Assembly (NCBI GenBank): GCA_026415505.1
Contig: JAOAGY010000003.1
Coordinates: 1-64,000 of the forward strand
Direction of reading: 5' to 3'
DNA from: Chlorobiota bacterium
GTDB lineage: Bacteria > Bacteroidota > Ignavibacteria > Kapaibacteriales > NICIL-2
DNA: 64,000 bases
Each line of letters opens with the position of its first letter. The stretch's first letter is position 1. A model generated the notes under the pieces. The model saw only the letters and a list, made by a program, of their open reading frames with translations. It was not told where the DNA came from and made no database searches. The position numbers and the translations under genes are program-made. Shown in pieces: positions 37,038 through 45,650 of this stretch.

Positions 37038-38045
37038 TCAACGCAGCGCAAGCGTCATCTTGATCAACTCGTCGGGAATGTCGAGATGGTTCGAGCGGCT
37101 GTCGTCGGCTGCGACGTCGAGCGGTAGCGGCTCTTGCATGTGACCGGTGTAGAACGCCGTGTAGAAGCCGCTGTCTTTACGAGCGAACGCATCGGTGACC
37201 ATTCGATAGCCGAGCCAACTGGCGCGAAGAATATCGGTGACGGCAGCTTGCCCGCCGCGCTGGAAATAGCCCATGTCCACGGTGCGAATCTCCCGCTTGA
37301 TGTTTCGCCGACGGAAGATGTCTTCGAGAATTGCGCGGATTTCGTCGAGCGATTTGCTGTAGCCTTCGGCAACGACGATGCGGGTGTCGCGGTCGCGCTC
37401 TTCGATCATCGTCGCCAGTTGCTCGTAGTCCACATTCTCGCGCGGACGGATGATGTACTCGGCACCGGTTGCAATGCCGGCATAGAACGCCAAGTACGCC
37501 GAATCTCGCCCCATCGAACCGATCAGGTACACGCGCCGGTGCGAGCTGGCGGTGTTGCGGATCCATTCGAGCATTTCGAGACTGCGATCGAGCGCACTGT
37601 AGAAACCGATCGAGGTGCCGTAGTTGTTCGCCACGTCGTTGTCGATCGAACCGGGACACGCCATGATGCGCGTGCGGAGTCCTTCGGCTTTGATGATGCG
37701 GTCGAGCGTCGCGCACGCCTTCAAACTGCCGTTGCCGCCGCACACGAACAGGTAATCGAAGTGGTTGTCGTCGAGATTGAGCGCGACCTGGCGTTGCAAC
37801 TCCGGATTTTCCGCCAATTCCGGCACCCGCACTGTTCCCAGAATCGTGCCGCCCTGAAATGCAATGCCTGCGACGTCGAGCTTGCCGAGCCGGCGATATT
37901 CGTTCGTGATAAGACCGCGCCAACCGTCGACGACGCCCCACACCGACGTTTCCGGACGGATGTTGAGCGCGCAGCGGACGACGCTTCGAATGAACGCATT
38001 CATGCCGGAGCTGTCGCCGCCGCCCGTGAGAATCGCGAACTTCAT
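37038..38045 (-). CDS. pfkA: Phosphofructokinase family protein with divergent active site
   Basis: 335 residues with the PfkA fold. Recognisable motifs: GGGDSSGMNAFIR (usually GGDAPGMNAAIRG), FQGGTILGTVR, PGSIDNDVANNYGTSIGF (catalytic Asp-x-Asp of TIDND kept) and IGSMGRDSAYLA. The nucleotide/Mg motif reads GGNGSLKA where ATP-dependent enzymes have GGDGS, so the Mg-binding Asp (Asp103 in E. coli) is Asn; Gly104, typical of ATP rather than PPi use, is kept. It is probably a sugar-phosphate kinase, but substrate or phosphoryl donor may differ from classical PfkA. Followed by the ATL gene. Confidence 0.88.
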   Translation of the reverse strand: MKFAILTGGGDSSGMNAFIRSVVRCALNIRPETSVWGVVDGWRGLITNEYRRLGKLDVAGIAFQGGTILGTVRVPELAENPELQRQVALNLDDNHFDYLFVCGGNGSLKACATLDRIIKAEGLRTRIMACPGSIDNDVANNYGTSIGFYSALDRSLEMLEWIRNTASSHRRVYLIGSMGRDSAYLAFYAGIATGAEYIIRPRENVDYEQLATMIEERDRDTRIVVAEGYSKSLDEIRAILEDIFRRRNIKREIRTVDMGYFQRGGQAAVTDILRASWLGYRMVTDAFARKDSGFYTAFYTGHMQEPLPLDVAADDSRSNHLDIPDELIKMTLALR

Positions 38046-38055
38046 CGCTCGAGCG

Positions 38056-38838
38056 TTACCGCACGATCTGCAAGGGTCCGCTCAGCGCTCGTCCCCCACT
38101 GCGCACGACGATTCGGTACGTCCCGCTCGGCAAATCACCCACCGACAGAGCAGCTCGATCCGACGGCATCGTCGTCGAGCGAACCACACGCCCGAGCGCA
38201 TCGACAATTTCGACGCGTGCACCCATGACCGCCGATACATGCACCACGTCGCTCGCCGGATTCGGCGCGACGGTCACTGCTTCCACCGACTGCTCGACCG
38301 AAAGCGTCGTCGCTTCGAACGTCACGTCGAACGCGATGTAGTCGCTCATATCGGCGACGTTGTAGATGACGACCCCGATGACCGACTGCCCCGATTCACC
38401 TTGCGGATCGAACTGAATCTTGAACGTGTGATCGCGCTCGCCCGGTTGAAGCGTTACACGCCCTTGCTCGTCGCTTTCGAGGACAAACGACGGATAGCAC
38501 GCTTGCCCACTGCAGAAGTTGACGCGGTGATACGGACTTTTGCGACTGGTGTCGATCCGCACGCCGAACGTAACGGGATTGGGCGAGACATTCTCGACGC
38601 TGATGTATGCATCGAGCGGCATGTTCGGAGATACCGGAAACGCCAGCGATTGTCCTTCGACCAATCGCAGCGACGTGTTTTGAATCTGCGGATACGGCCA
38701 CCGTTTCTGACACGGACAGCATCCCGACTTCGGCACGATGACGATCGTTCGCGATGCACTCACGCGCGTTTGCGCGCGAGCATCGTTCGCCCCGATCAAC
38801 AAGCATGCGATTGCGAGCGTGCAGACGAGCTGTTTCAT
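38056..38838 (-). CDS. Secreted protein with T9SS sorting domain
   Basis: Protein of 260 residues; ATG 38838 is set by GGAGGC and a two-box promoter. A signal peptide (MKQLVCTLAIACLLIGANDARAQ) is followed by a CCPC segment and an Ig-like beta domain (YISVENVSPNPVTFGVRIDT, VTLQPGERDHTFKIQFDP). It ends in a type A sorting domain (VAPNPASDVVHVSA, VEIVDALGRVVRS, LPSGTYRIVV). Function unknown. Upstream of pfkA by 10 bases on the same strand, probably by chance of packing. Confidence 0.85.
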   Translation of the reverse strand: MKQLVCTLAIACLLIGANDARAQTRVSASRTIVIVPKSGCCPCQKRWPYPQIQNTSLRLVEGQSLAFPVSPNMPLDAYISVENVSPNPVTFGVRIDTSRKSPYHRVNFCSGQACYPSFVLESDEQGRVTLQPGERDHTFKIQFDPQGESGQSVIGVVIYNVADMSDYIAFDVTFEATTLSVEQSVEAVTVAPNPASDVVHVSAVMGARVEIVDALGRVVRSTTMPSDRAALSVGDLPSGTYRIVVRSGGRALSGPLQIVR

Positions 38839-38865
38839 AAGTTTGCCTCCGAAGTTCGACTCGCA

Positions 38866-38895
38866 CAAAACTACTGCACTTCAGCGTAAAAACAA
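38866..38895 (-). promoter_or_regulatory. Bacteroidota-type promoter of the secreted protein gene
   Basis: Minus strand: TTG (38895-38893), exactly 19 bases, then TAGTTTTG (38873-38866). Predicted start near 38859, 21 bases ahead of the ATG at 38838. The TTG box overlaps the start codon of the divergent tlpA-like gene. On the plus strand TAAGTTTG at 38838-38845 could serve that gene. Confidence 0.65.
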
Positions 38896-39407
38896 TGGCA
38901 CGTTTTGTTGCTTCTGTCGTAGTGCTCGCGATCGCCGCTGCTGCAGCCATCGCACAGGATACCAGCGCTGCACAGCGTTTGCCGATCGTGACACTGAAAA
39001 AACTCGACGGCACGCCGATTACGACCCACGAACTCGTTGCCGGTAGCACTGGACCGATTGTGCTCGATTTCTGGGCGACCTGGTGCAAGCCGTGCATTCA
39101 GGAGCTATCGGCACTGGCGGACGTGTACGACGAATGGAAAAAGCTCACCGGCGTTCGCATCGTCGCCGTTTCGATAGACGATGCACGCAACAGCAAAAAA
39201 GTCGCGCCATTCGTGCGCGGTCGGCGGTGGGAGTTCGACGTCTATCTCGACGAGAACGCCGATCTCAAGCGCGCACTCAACGTCAACGAAATCCCGCACA
39301 CGTTCGTGCTCGATCGCCAAGGCAGGATCGTGTACCAGCACAAATCCTACGCCCCCGGCGACGAAGAATTGCTTTTGGACGCTATCAAGAAAGCAGCCGC
39401 AGAATGA
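38895..39407 (+). CDS. TlpA/ResA-like periplasmic thiol-disulfide protein
   Basis: Protein of 170 residues: signal peptide (MARFVASVVVLAIAAAAAIA) and a thioredoxin fold with WATWCKPC, the cis-Pro loop EIPHTFVLD, and FDVYLDENADLKRAL. Probably reduces or oxidises disulfides of exported proteins or cytochromes. Its stop overlaps the ATG of the DUF6029 gene (ATGA), so the two are coupled. Confidence 0.92.
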   Translation: MARFVASVVVLAIAAAAAIAQDTSAAQRLPIVTLKKLDGTPITTHELVAGSTGPIVLDFWATWCKPCIQELSALADVYDEWKKLTGVRIVAVSIDDARNSKKVAPFVRGRRWEFDVYLDENADLKRALNVNEIPHTFVLDRQGRIVYQHKSYAPGDEELLLDAIKKAAAE

Positions 39408-41029
39408 TCACATCTCGCATGCTCGTTCTGCTGCTCGTTGTGGCGACGCTCGCAACCGATGCACTCGCACAACTTCCGCAAGGCTGGCGCGCCGATCTGC
39501 AAGTGGACGCACAATCCTACACGCCCGATTCGGCGATCAACGCACCGGCTGTTCGTGAAAAGGTGCTCGCACAAGGCTTTTTCAACGTGCTCTATTCCAA
39601 CGAGCATCTGCGGTTGGGATTTCGCTACGAGGCGTACTTCAATCCGCTGCTGGGCATCGACCCCCGCTACGAAGGCAACGGCATTCCGTATCGCTTCATT
39701 CAGTACGTCGGCGATCGTGTGGACATCACCATCGGCAACAGTTACGAGCAATTCGGCAGCGGAATGATTCTCCGCACATACGAAGAACGCTCGCTCGGTT
39801 TCGACAACTCCATCGACGGCGTGCGGCTGAAAGTGCGCCCCACAAGCGGCGTCCAACTGACCGCACTGTTCGGCAAGCAGCGGGCATTTTTCGGTCTCGG
39901 ACCGGGCATCGTGCGCGCAGCCGATCTCGACGTCGAACTGCACGAACTCGCCATCGGCGACGAAAAGCTCTTCGATCTTCCGTTCGCGCTCGATCTCGGC
40001 GCCAGTGTCGTCAGCAAGTACCAGCCGGCAGCCGATCCGATTCTCCGCTTGCCGGAGAACGTGCTTGCGTATGCCACGCGACTATCGTTGACGACCGAGC
40101 GCTGGAATCTCTACGCCGAGTGGGCGTACAAAATCAACGACCCGCAACAAACCAACAACAACAGCTTCAATCCCGGCAACGGACTGTACGTTTCGACATC
40201 GTACAGTGGCGATGGCATCGGGCTTCTGCTGGCAGCCAAACGGATCGACAACATGGACTTTCGTTCCGATCGCGGCGCAATCGGGAACGTGCTCACCATC
40301 AACTTTCTGCCGCCGCTGACCAAAGTGCACACGTATCGCCTCTTTACGCTCTACCCATACGCGACGCAGCCCTACGGCGAATACGGTGTCCAGGGCGAGT
40401 TGACACTGACCATCCCGCGCGGTTCGGCACTGGGCGGACCCTATGGCACGACCGTAACGATCAACTACTCCCGCGTGCACAGTATCGACTCGACGAAAAT
40501 CGACGAGTTCACCTATCGCTCGACGTGGAAGCCCGGCAGAGTGCTTTTCTACCAGGACTTCAACGTGGAAATTCAGCGCACATGGTCGCGCACGCTCAAA
40601 AGCACCTTCACAATGGTTGCACTGGCATACAACAAAGACGTCATCGAAGTCAAGACCGGCTACGGCACGATTTATCCGCTTGCGTTCGTGCTCGAAACGC
40701 AGTACAAGCTCGGCAGCCGAAGTGCGCTGCGAACGGAGCTTTCTCACATGAGTGTGCGGGGCGATATGGGAAGCTGGGCATTCGCGTTGCTCGAATACAC
40801 GCCGGTCAGCAACGTGTACTTGACGGTGTTCGACGAATGGAACTATGGCAATCCCGATCCGGAAAAGCGCTACCACTACCCGGCGGCGTCGGTCACGTAC
40901 GTCACCGGCGGAACGCGCATCGCGTTCGGTTACGCCAAGCAGCGAGCGGGGATTCTCTGCGTGGGCGGTGTGTGTCGGTTGGTGCCTGCTTCGAACGGCT
41001 TTTCGCTCAACATCACGAGCACGTTGTAG
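39404..41029 (+). CDS. DUF6029-type outer-membrane protein
   Basis: Protein of 541 residues with signal peptide (MLVLLLVVATLATDALAQ) and a long series of amphipathic strands ending in a C-terminal strand GFSLNITSTL, consistent with a large barrel. GNSYEQFGSGMILRTYEERS and SIDGVRLKVRPTSGVQLTAL match the Bacteroidota DUF6029 family as I remember it. Function is not established. Translational coupling to TlpA suggests a joint role, perhaps maturation of a disulfide-bearing surface complex. Confidence 0.78.
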   Translation: MITSRMLVLLLVVATLATDALAQLPQGWRADLQVDAQSYTPDSAINAPAVREKVLAQGFFNVLYSNEHLRLGFRYEAYFNPLLGIDPRYEGNGIPYRFIQYVGDRVDITIGNSYEQFGSGMILRTYEERSLGFDNSIDGVRLKVRPTSGVQLTALFGKQRAFFGLGPGIVRAADLDVELHELAIGDEKLFDLPFALDLGASVVSKYQPAADPILRLPENVLAYATRLSLTTERWNLYAEWAYKINDPQQTNNNSFNPGNGLYVSTSYSGDGIGLLLAAKRIDNMDFRSDRGAIGNVLTINFLPPLTKVHTYRLFTLYPYATQPYGEYGVQGELTLTIPRGSALGGPYGTTVTINYSRVHSIDSTKIDEFTYRSTWKPGRVLFYQDFNVEIQRTWSRTLKSTFTMVALAYNKDVIEVKTGYGTIYPLAFVLETQYKLGSRSALRTELSHMSVRGDMGSWAFALLEYTPVSNVYLTVFDEWNYGNPDPEKRYHYPAASVTYVTGGTRIAFGYAKQRAGILCVGGVCRLVPASNGFSLNITSTL

Positions 41030-41059
41030 CGTCTCATCCGCCGCTTTTCTGCCCCACAT

Positions 41060-41079
41060 CCGGTGTAATTTTACACCGG
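41060..41079. promoter_or_regulatory. Perfect 20-bp dyad upstream of mnmH
   Basis: CCGGTGTAA-TT-TTACACCGG, a perfect inverted repeat, lies 22 bases before the mnmH ATG and 30 bases after the DUF6029 stop. The two-base centre and lack of a T run fit a repressor operator better than a terminator. The regulator is unknown. Confidence 0.45.
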
Positions 41080-41101
41080 CACAGCTTGCATCCCAGTCGC
41101 A

Positions 41102-42145
41102 ATGCGTTCGGTTTCGGTCGAAGAGTTTCTCGCTGCCCTTAGGAGCGGTTCGATCTGTGTGTTCGACGTCCGCAGCCCGCGCGAATACGCACGTGGCGCT
41201 ATCCCGGCAGCATTGCCGCTACCGCTCTTCGACGACGACGAACGCCACCGCGTCGGTCGGCACTACGTCGAGCACGGTCGTCGCGCAGCGATCAAGCTGG
41301 GACTCGATCTTGTCGGTCCGAAACTCCGATGGTTCGTCGAGGAAGTCGAACGCCACCTCCAGCCTGGTCAGTCGGTCGGACTGTATTGCTGGCGCGGTGG
41401 AATGCGCAGTAGCGCGGTTGCGTGGCTGCTCGATTTTTACGGCTTCGATGTCGTCGTGCTGCGCGGTGGATACAAGGCGTATCGTCGTTTTGCATTGGCA
41501 CAATTTGCCGCGCCGCGGCAGTGCGTGATATTGAGCGGCTACACCGGCTCGGGGAAAACCGAACTTCTCGACATGCTCGCCCGCAGCGGTGAAGCGACAC
41601 TCGATCTGGAACGATTGGCATCCCACCGCGGCTCGGCATTCGGCGCACTCGGTCTGGCTCCGCAGCCGACGCAGCAGCACTTCGAAAACCGCATGGCTTT
41701 CGAGCTATGGAAGCATGCCGCTGCCGATCGCATTTGGATCGAGGACGAATCGCGGCGCATCGGTTCGCTCGCGATCCCCGATGGGCTGTGGTCGCAGATG
41801 CAATCGGCGCCGATCGTCGCAGTAGAAATTCCGCTCGAGCGTCGCATCGAACGGCTCGTTGCCGAGTACGGGCAATTTCCCACCGAGCAACTGGCAGCAT
41901 GTTTGCGAGCGATTCGCGAGCGGTTGGGTGCGGAGCGGTATCGCCGCGCACAGGAAGCTCTCGCAAGCGGCGATCTTGCCACCGTCGCTCGCATCGCATT
42001 GGAGCACTACGACAAAGCTTATCGCCACAGCCTTCGCAAGCGTGCCGATCGCATCGTGTGGATACGCGCCGATTCGCCTGCTGACGCTCTACCTGCTCTC
42101 CGCCGCTTCACTGTGCATCACCACGCGGTAGCCGAGCAACGATGA
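41102..42145 (+). CDS. mnmH: tRNA 2-selenouridine/geranyl-2-thiouridine synthase
   Basis: Replaces sulfur by selenium at U34 of certain tRNAs, through a geranylated intermediate. The 347 residues have an N-terminal rhodanese domain with active Cys96 in YCWRGGMRSSA and a C-terminal P-loop domain with SGYTGSGKTELLD (145-157), both diagnostic. It uses selenophosphate from SelD, not in the window, and geranyl diphosphate. The stop overlaps the next ATG (ATGA), so it heads an operon with the three lipid-sugar genes; a functional tie through prenyl diphosphates is possible but may be coincidence. Confidence 0.93.
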   Translation: MRSVSVEEFLAALRSGSICVFDVRSPREYARGAIPAALPLPLFDDDERHRVGRHYVEHGRRAAIKLGLDLVGPKLRWFVEEVERHLQPGQSVGLYCWRGGMRSSAVAWLLDFYGFDVVVLRGGYKAYRRFALAQFAAPRQCVILSGYTGSGKTELLDMLARSGEATLDLERLASHRGSAFGALGLAPQPTQQHFENRMAFELWKHAAADRIWIEDESRRIGSLAIPDGLWSQMQSAPIVAVEIPLERRIERLVAEYGQFPTEQLAACLRAIRERLGAERYRRAQEALASGDLATVARIALEHYDKAYRHSLRKRADRIVWIRADSPADALPALRRFTVHHHAVAEQR

Positions 42146-43566
42146 ATCGCCCCCGGCAACCGCTTCTCGTTGTCGATCTGGACGAAACGTTTTTGCGAAC
42201 CGATCTGGTCTGGGAAGCCCTCAGCCAATTAGCGCGACGCAAGCCCCATTTGCTGCTGCTTGTTCCGTTGATGTTTCTTCGCGGGCGCGTTCGGTTCAAG
42301 CATTGGATCGACCGTCACGTCGAACTCGATCTCGACGCGATGCCGCGCAACGACGCCGTCGAGCGATTCGTCCGCAGTGCAAAAGCCGATGGGCGCACCG
42401 TCGTGTTGGCGACGGCATCGCTGCGACGCTGGGTGGAACACTGGGCACAGCAGCTCGGCTGTTTCGACCACGTACTCGGCACCGACACGATCAACCTCCG
42501 CGGCAAAGCAAAGCTCGAACGCATCCGTGCAGAATTCGACGGCTGCGAGTTCGACTACGTCGGCAACAGCGGTGCCGACGTTCCCTTGTGGCGAGCGGCA
42601 CGTGCTGCGTTCGTCGCCGGTGACCGCCGCCGCTACGAGCGTCGCATCGGCAAACCATTCGCCGGCGAATTTCCCGTCGAGCGTCCGACGATTGCCGATT
42701 GGCTCGGTCAGCTTCGCATCGAGCAGTGGAGCAAAAATTTGCTCGTGCTCGTGCCGCTCATGCTCGCGCACCGGATCGGCGATCCGGCAGCGCTCGGTGC
42801 GGGACTGGTGGCAGCGCTGCTTTTGAGCATCGCAGCATCGGCGCTCTACGTGTTCAACGACATCCTCGACCTCGAACGCGATCGAGCGCATCCCGCCAAG
42901 CGCAATCGTCCGCTGGCGCGCGGCATCGTACCGCTTCGCCACGCGTGGATCGCGGTCGGTATCGGTAGTGTCGCTTCCATCGTCGCTGCTTCGCTTGTGT
43001 TGCCGAGTGCTGCGCTGATCGTGTTGCTTTTGTACGCGACGGTGTCGGCGGGATATTCGCTCGCCTTCAAACACATCGCAGTGGTTGACATCATCGTGCT
43101 CGGTGGATTGTACACGTTGCGCATCATCCTCGGCGGAGTCGCGACGGGAACGGAAATCTCGACGTGGCTGCTCGGCTTTGCATTCGTGTTTTTCACTGGC
43201 TTGGCACTGCTCAAGCGCCACAGCGAAGCTGTCCACGCTCGCTCGAGCGGGCACCGGTTCGATAGTGTTCGACCGTACGACGACCGCGACGAACCGTTTC
43301 TCCTGGCTGCAGGTATCGCCACCAGCGCGATGGCAGCGGTGATTTTGATCCTCTACCTGACCAGCGAGCGCGTGCGCCAACTCTACAGCCATCCGGAGCG
43401 GCTCTGGGCGGTGCTGCCACTGGTGTTGCTGTGGACAATGCGCATGTGGCGGCTGTCGGTGCGCGGAGAACTATCGAGCGATCCGCTCAGCGCCGCATTG
43501 CGCGATCGGGCAAGTCTTGCGATCGCTGTCGCGGTCGTTGCGATCGTGACGATTCTCGCACGCTGA
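42142..43566 (+). CDS. HAD phosphatase-UbiA prenyltransferase fusion (NoeC/DPPR-synthase-like)
   Basis: Protein of 474 residues. Residues 1-185 are a HAD hydrolase: motif I DLDET (12-16), motif II LATAS, Lys in LRGKAKLERI and motif IV YVGNSGADVP. Residues 195-474 are a UbiA-type membrane enzyme with NDILDLERDRAHPAKRNRPL (about 237-256) and IVLGGLYTLRIILGGVATG. These UbiA blocks resemble mycobacterial Rv3806c, which transfers 5-phosphoribose from PRPP to decaprenyl phosphate, and NoeC of Azorhizobium. The HAD domain could then remove the 5-phosphate. With the next two genes this predicts polyprenyl-phosphate arabinose synthesis. Placement at the inner membrane is clear; the reaction is inferred. 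Confidence 0.85.
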   Translation: MNRPRQPLLVVDLDETFLRTDLVWEALSQLARRKPHLLLLVPLMFLRGRVRFKHWIDRHVELDLDAMPRNDAVERFVRSAKADGRTVVLATASLRRWVEHWAQQLGCFDHVLGTDTINLRGKAKLERIRAEFDGCEFDYVGNSGADVPLWRAARAAFVAGDRRRYERRIGKPFAGEFPVERPTIADWLGQLRIEQWSKNLLVLVPLMLAHRIGDPAALGAGLVAALLLSIAASALYVFNDILDLERDRAHPAKRNRPLARGIVPLRHAWIAVGIGSVASIVAASLVLPSAALIVLLLYATVSAGYSLAFKHIAVVDIIVLGGLYTLRIILGGVATGTEISTWLLGFAFVFFTGLALLKRHSEAVHARSSGHRFDSVRPYDDRDEPFLLAAGIATSAMAAVILILYLTSERVRQLYSHPERLWAVLPLVLLWTMRMWRLSVRGELSSDPLSAALRDRASLAIAVAVVAIVTILAR

Positions 43567-43570
43567 GGCA

Positions 43571-44860
43571 ATGAGCATACGTTCGTGGACTGGACTGCCG
43601 CCCGCTGTATCGTCGCATGCGGTCCCTCTGCACTGGACCGGCGAAAATCCCTTCGATGGAATCGCCGGAACGCTATTGGCGCGCGGCTGCGGTCGGAGCT
43701 ACGGCGACGTGTGCTTGCCGTGCGAGACCGCTCTTGTGTGCACACCGTGCGACCGGATTCGCTGGTTCGATCGCGAGCGCGGTATCGTCCGCACCGAAGC
43801 CGGAGCGACTCTCGGCGACATTCTCCGCACCACGATACCGGCAGGTTGGACACTGCCGGTTCTGCCGGGGACCGAACATGTGACCGTCGGCGGGGCAATT
43901 GCAAACGACATTCACGGCAAAAGCCATCACTGGGCAGGCACGTTCGGTCGGTGGGTCGAACGCTTCGAACTGATCCGCTCCGACGGACGCTATCTCTGCA
44001 CGCCGAACGACAACGCCGAACTCTTCGCCGCAACGATCGGCGGACTCGGATTGACCGGAATCGTTGCCTGGGCTGAGCTTCGACTCGTGCCGGCGCGTTC
44101 GGCGTGGATGGCAACACAAAACATTCCCTTTTCCTCGCTCGACGAGTTTTTCGAAATCGGCTCGCGGCTCGAACGCAGCGCCGAATACGTCGTCGGTTGG
44201 TGCGATCTATCGGAGCCAGGAAGCATTCGCGGGATTCTTCATGCATCGTCCTTCTGCGAAGGCGATCGTCGCACACGCACACCATCGCCGCGTTTCGATC
44301 GTGCGCCGTCGCTGCCGTTTTCGATGTGGTCTCGACCGTTGATTCGGCTTGCCAATGCTGCGCGGCACTGGTCACGATCGCAGCGTCCGACCGCGCGGGA
44401 GCACTACACCCAGGTGTTTTTCCCGCTCGACCGCATTCCGTGGAATCGCCTTTTCGGACGGCGTGGCTTTTATCAGCTTCAAGCAGTCGTGCCGGCTCGC
44501 ATCGAACGCGAAGGAATCGCCGAGATATGCCGACGATTGTGGCATGCACGCATTCCACTACCGCTGTGTGTGCTCAAACGATTCGGATCGATCGCCTCGC
44601 CGGGCTGGTTGTCGTTCCCGATCGCCGGAACGAGCATTGCCGTGGACGTACCGAACACATCTCGGGCACGAGCGGCATTGGGAACCATCATCGCCGACGT
44701 CGCTCGAATCGGCGGGCGCGTTTATCCAGCCAAAGACGCACTGATGACAGCCGAGCAATTTCAGCGCATGTATCCCGATTGGCAGCGGCTCGATCGTGTG
44801 CGCGACCTGCGCTGCTGCTCGCAATTTTGGAAGCGGGTCACACAGAGGACGTCGCAATGA
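43571..44860 (+). CDS. DprE1-like FAD oxidoreductase (polyprenylphosphoryl-ribose 2'-oxidase)
   Basis: Protein of 429 residues of the FAD_binding_4/ALO group. CGRSYGDVCLP (40-50) and VTVGGAIANDIHGKSHH (104-120) match DprE1, including the His-Gly-Lys (115-117) equivalent to His132-Lys134 of the mycobacterial enzyme. FFPLDRIPWNRLFGRRGFY and VYPAKDALMT (Lys about 386, equivalent to Lys418) are also kept. The position of Cys387, target of benzothiazinones, is Ala here (SIAVDV, about 354-359). Predicted role: oxidises the 2'-OH of polyprenylphosphoryl-ribose to the keto intermediate. It begins 4 bases after the UbiA fusion and overlaps the dehydrogenase gene. Confidence 0.88.
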   Translation: MSIRSWTGLPPAVSSHAVPLHWTGENPFDGIAGTLLARGCGRSYGDVCLPCETALVCTPCDRIRWFDRERGIVRTEAGATLGDILRTTIPAGWTLPVLPGTEHVTVGGAIANDIHGKSHHWAGTFGRWVERFELIRSDGRYLCTPNDNAELFAATIGGLGLTGIVAWAELRLVPARSAWMATQNIPFSSLDEFFEIGSRLERSAEYVVGWCDLSEPGSIRGILHASSFCEGDRRTRTPSPRFDRAPSLPFSMWSRPLIRLANAARHWSRSQRPTAREHYTQVFFPLDRIPWNRLFGRRGFYQLQAVVPARIEREGIAEICRRLWHARIPLPLCVLKRFGSIASPGWLSFPIAGTSIAVDVPNTSRARAALGTIIADVARIGGRVYPAKDALMTAEQFQRMYPDWQRLDRVRDLRCCSQFWKRVTQRTSQ

Positions 44861-45609
44861 AACTCGACTCGATTCTCATCGTCGGCGCTACCTCGGCAAT
44901 TGCCGAAGCGACAGCGCGCGAGCTGATCGGTACATGCCGGGCATTTGTGCTCGCAGCACGCAATCGCGAGCGGCTCGACGCAGTGGCGAGCGATCTCCGA
45001 AGCAGAGGAGCAGATGCGGTTTTCACGCTCGACTACGACGCGCAGCGCGACGTCGAGCGCGATGTGGTCGCCGACGCCGAACGCCTGCTCGGCACAGTGC
45101 CCGATGCTGTGCTCATCGCGCATGCTGTGTTGCCGCGCCACGAAGACGTCGTTTGCGATGCGAAGTACGCTCGCTCTGTGCTCGACATCAACACCGTGTC
45201 GGTGCTTGTGCTTTGCACGCACGTTTGCCGCCATTTCGAGTGGCGCGGCAGTGGGATGCTCGCTGTGATCAGCTCCGTCGCTGCCGATCGCGGGCGCCGA
45301 CGCAACTTTCTCTACGCTGCATCGAAAGCAGCGCTCGATGTGTATCTCGACGGCTTGCGATTGCGGTGGATGGCAACGTCGCCTGCTCTGCGTGTGCTGA
45401 CGATCAAGCCCGGCTACGTGCGAACGCCGATGACTGCGCATTTGGAGAACATGCCACTGGCTGCGCAGCCGCAACGTGTCGGCAGAACCATTGCGCGACT
45501 CCTTCGGCGCGGCGATTGCGGTCGTCGGTACATTCCGTGGTGGTGGCGACTGGTGATGGGCGTCGTGCGCCGTCTGCCCGATCGTGTGCTGGTCTCGGTG
45601 CAGCAGTAG
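44857..45609 (+). CDS. DprE2-like short-chain dehydrogenase (2'-keto reductase)
   Basis: Protein of 250 residues of the SDR superfamily. SILIVGATSAIAEATARELI is the Rossmann start, with GATSAIAE like the GxTSxIG form of DprE2. The catalytic Ser (VISSVAAD) and YAASKAAL (Tyr-x-x-x-Lys) are present, as is KPGYVRTPMT. Predicted role: NAD(P)H reduction of the keto sugar lipid to polyprenylphosphoryl-arabinose. ATGA overlap with the DprE1-like gene makes the pair translationally coupled, as their mycobacterial counterparts are adjacent. Confidence 0.88.
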   Translation: MKLDSILIVGATSAIAEATARELIGTCRAFVLAARNRERLDAVASDLRSRGADAVFTLDYDAQRDVERDVVADAERLLGTVPDAVLIAHAVLPRHEDVVCDAKYARSVLDINTVSVLVLCTHVCRHFEWRGSGMLAVISSVAADRGRRRNFLYAASKAALDVYLDGLRLRWMATSPALRVLTIKPGYVRTPMTAHLENMPLAAQPQRVGRTIARLLRRGDCGRRYIPWWWRLVMGVVRRLPDRVLVSVQQ

Positions 45610-45650
45610 TAGCATGGCGCGTCACTGCGGGGGATGCGATCGGACCGAAC

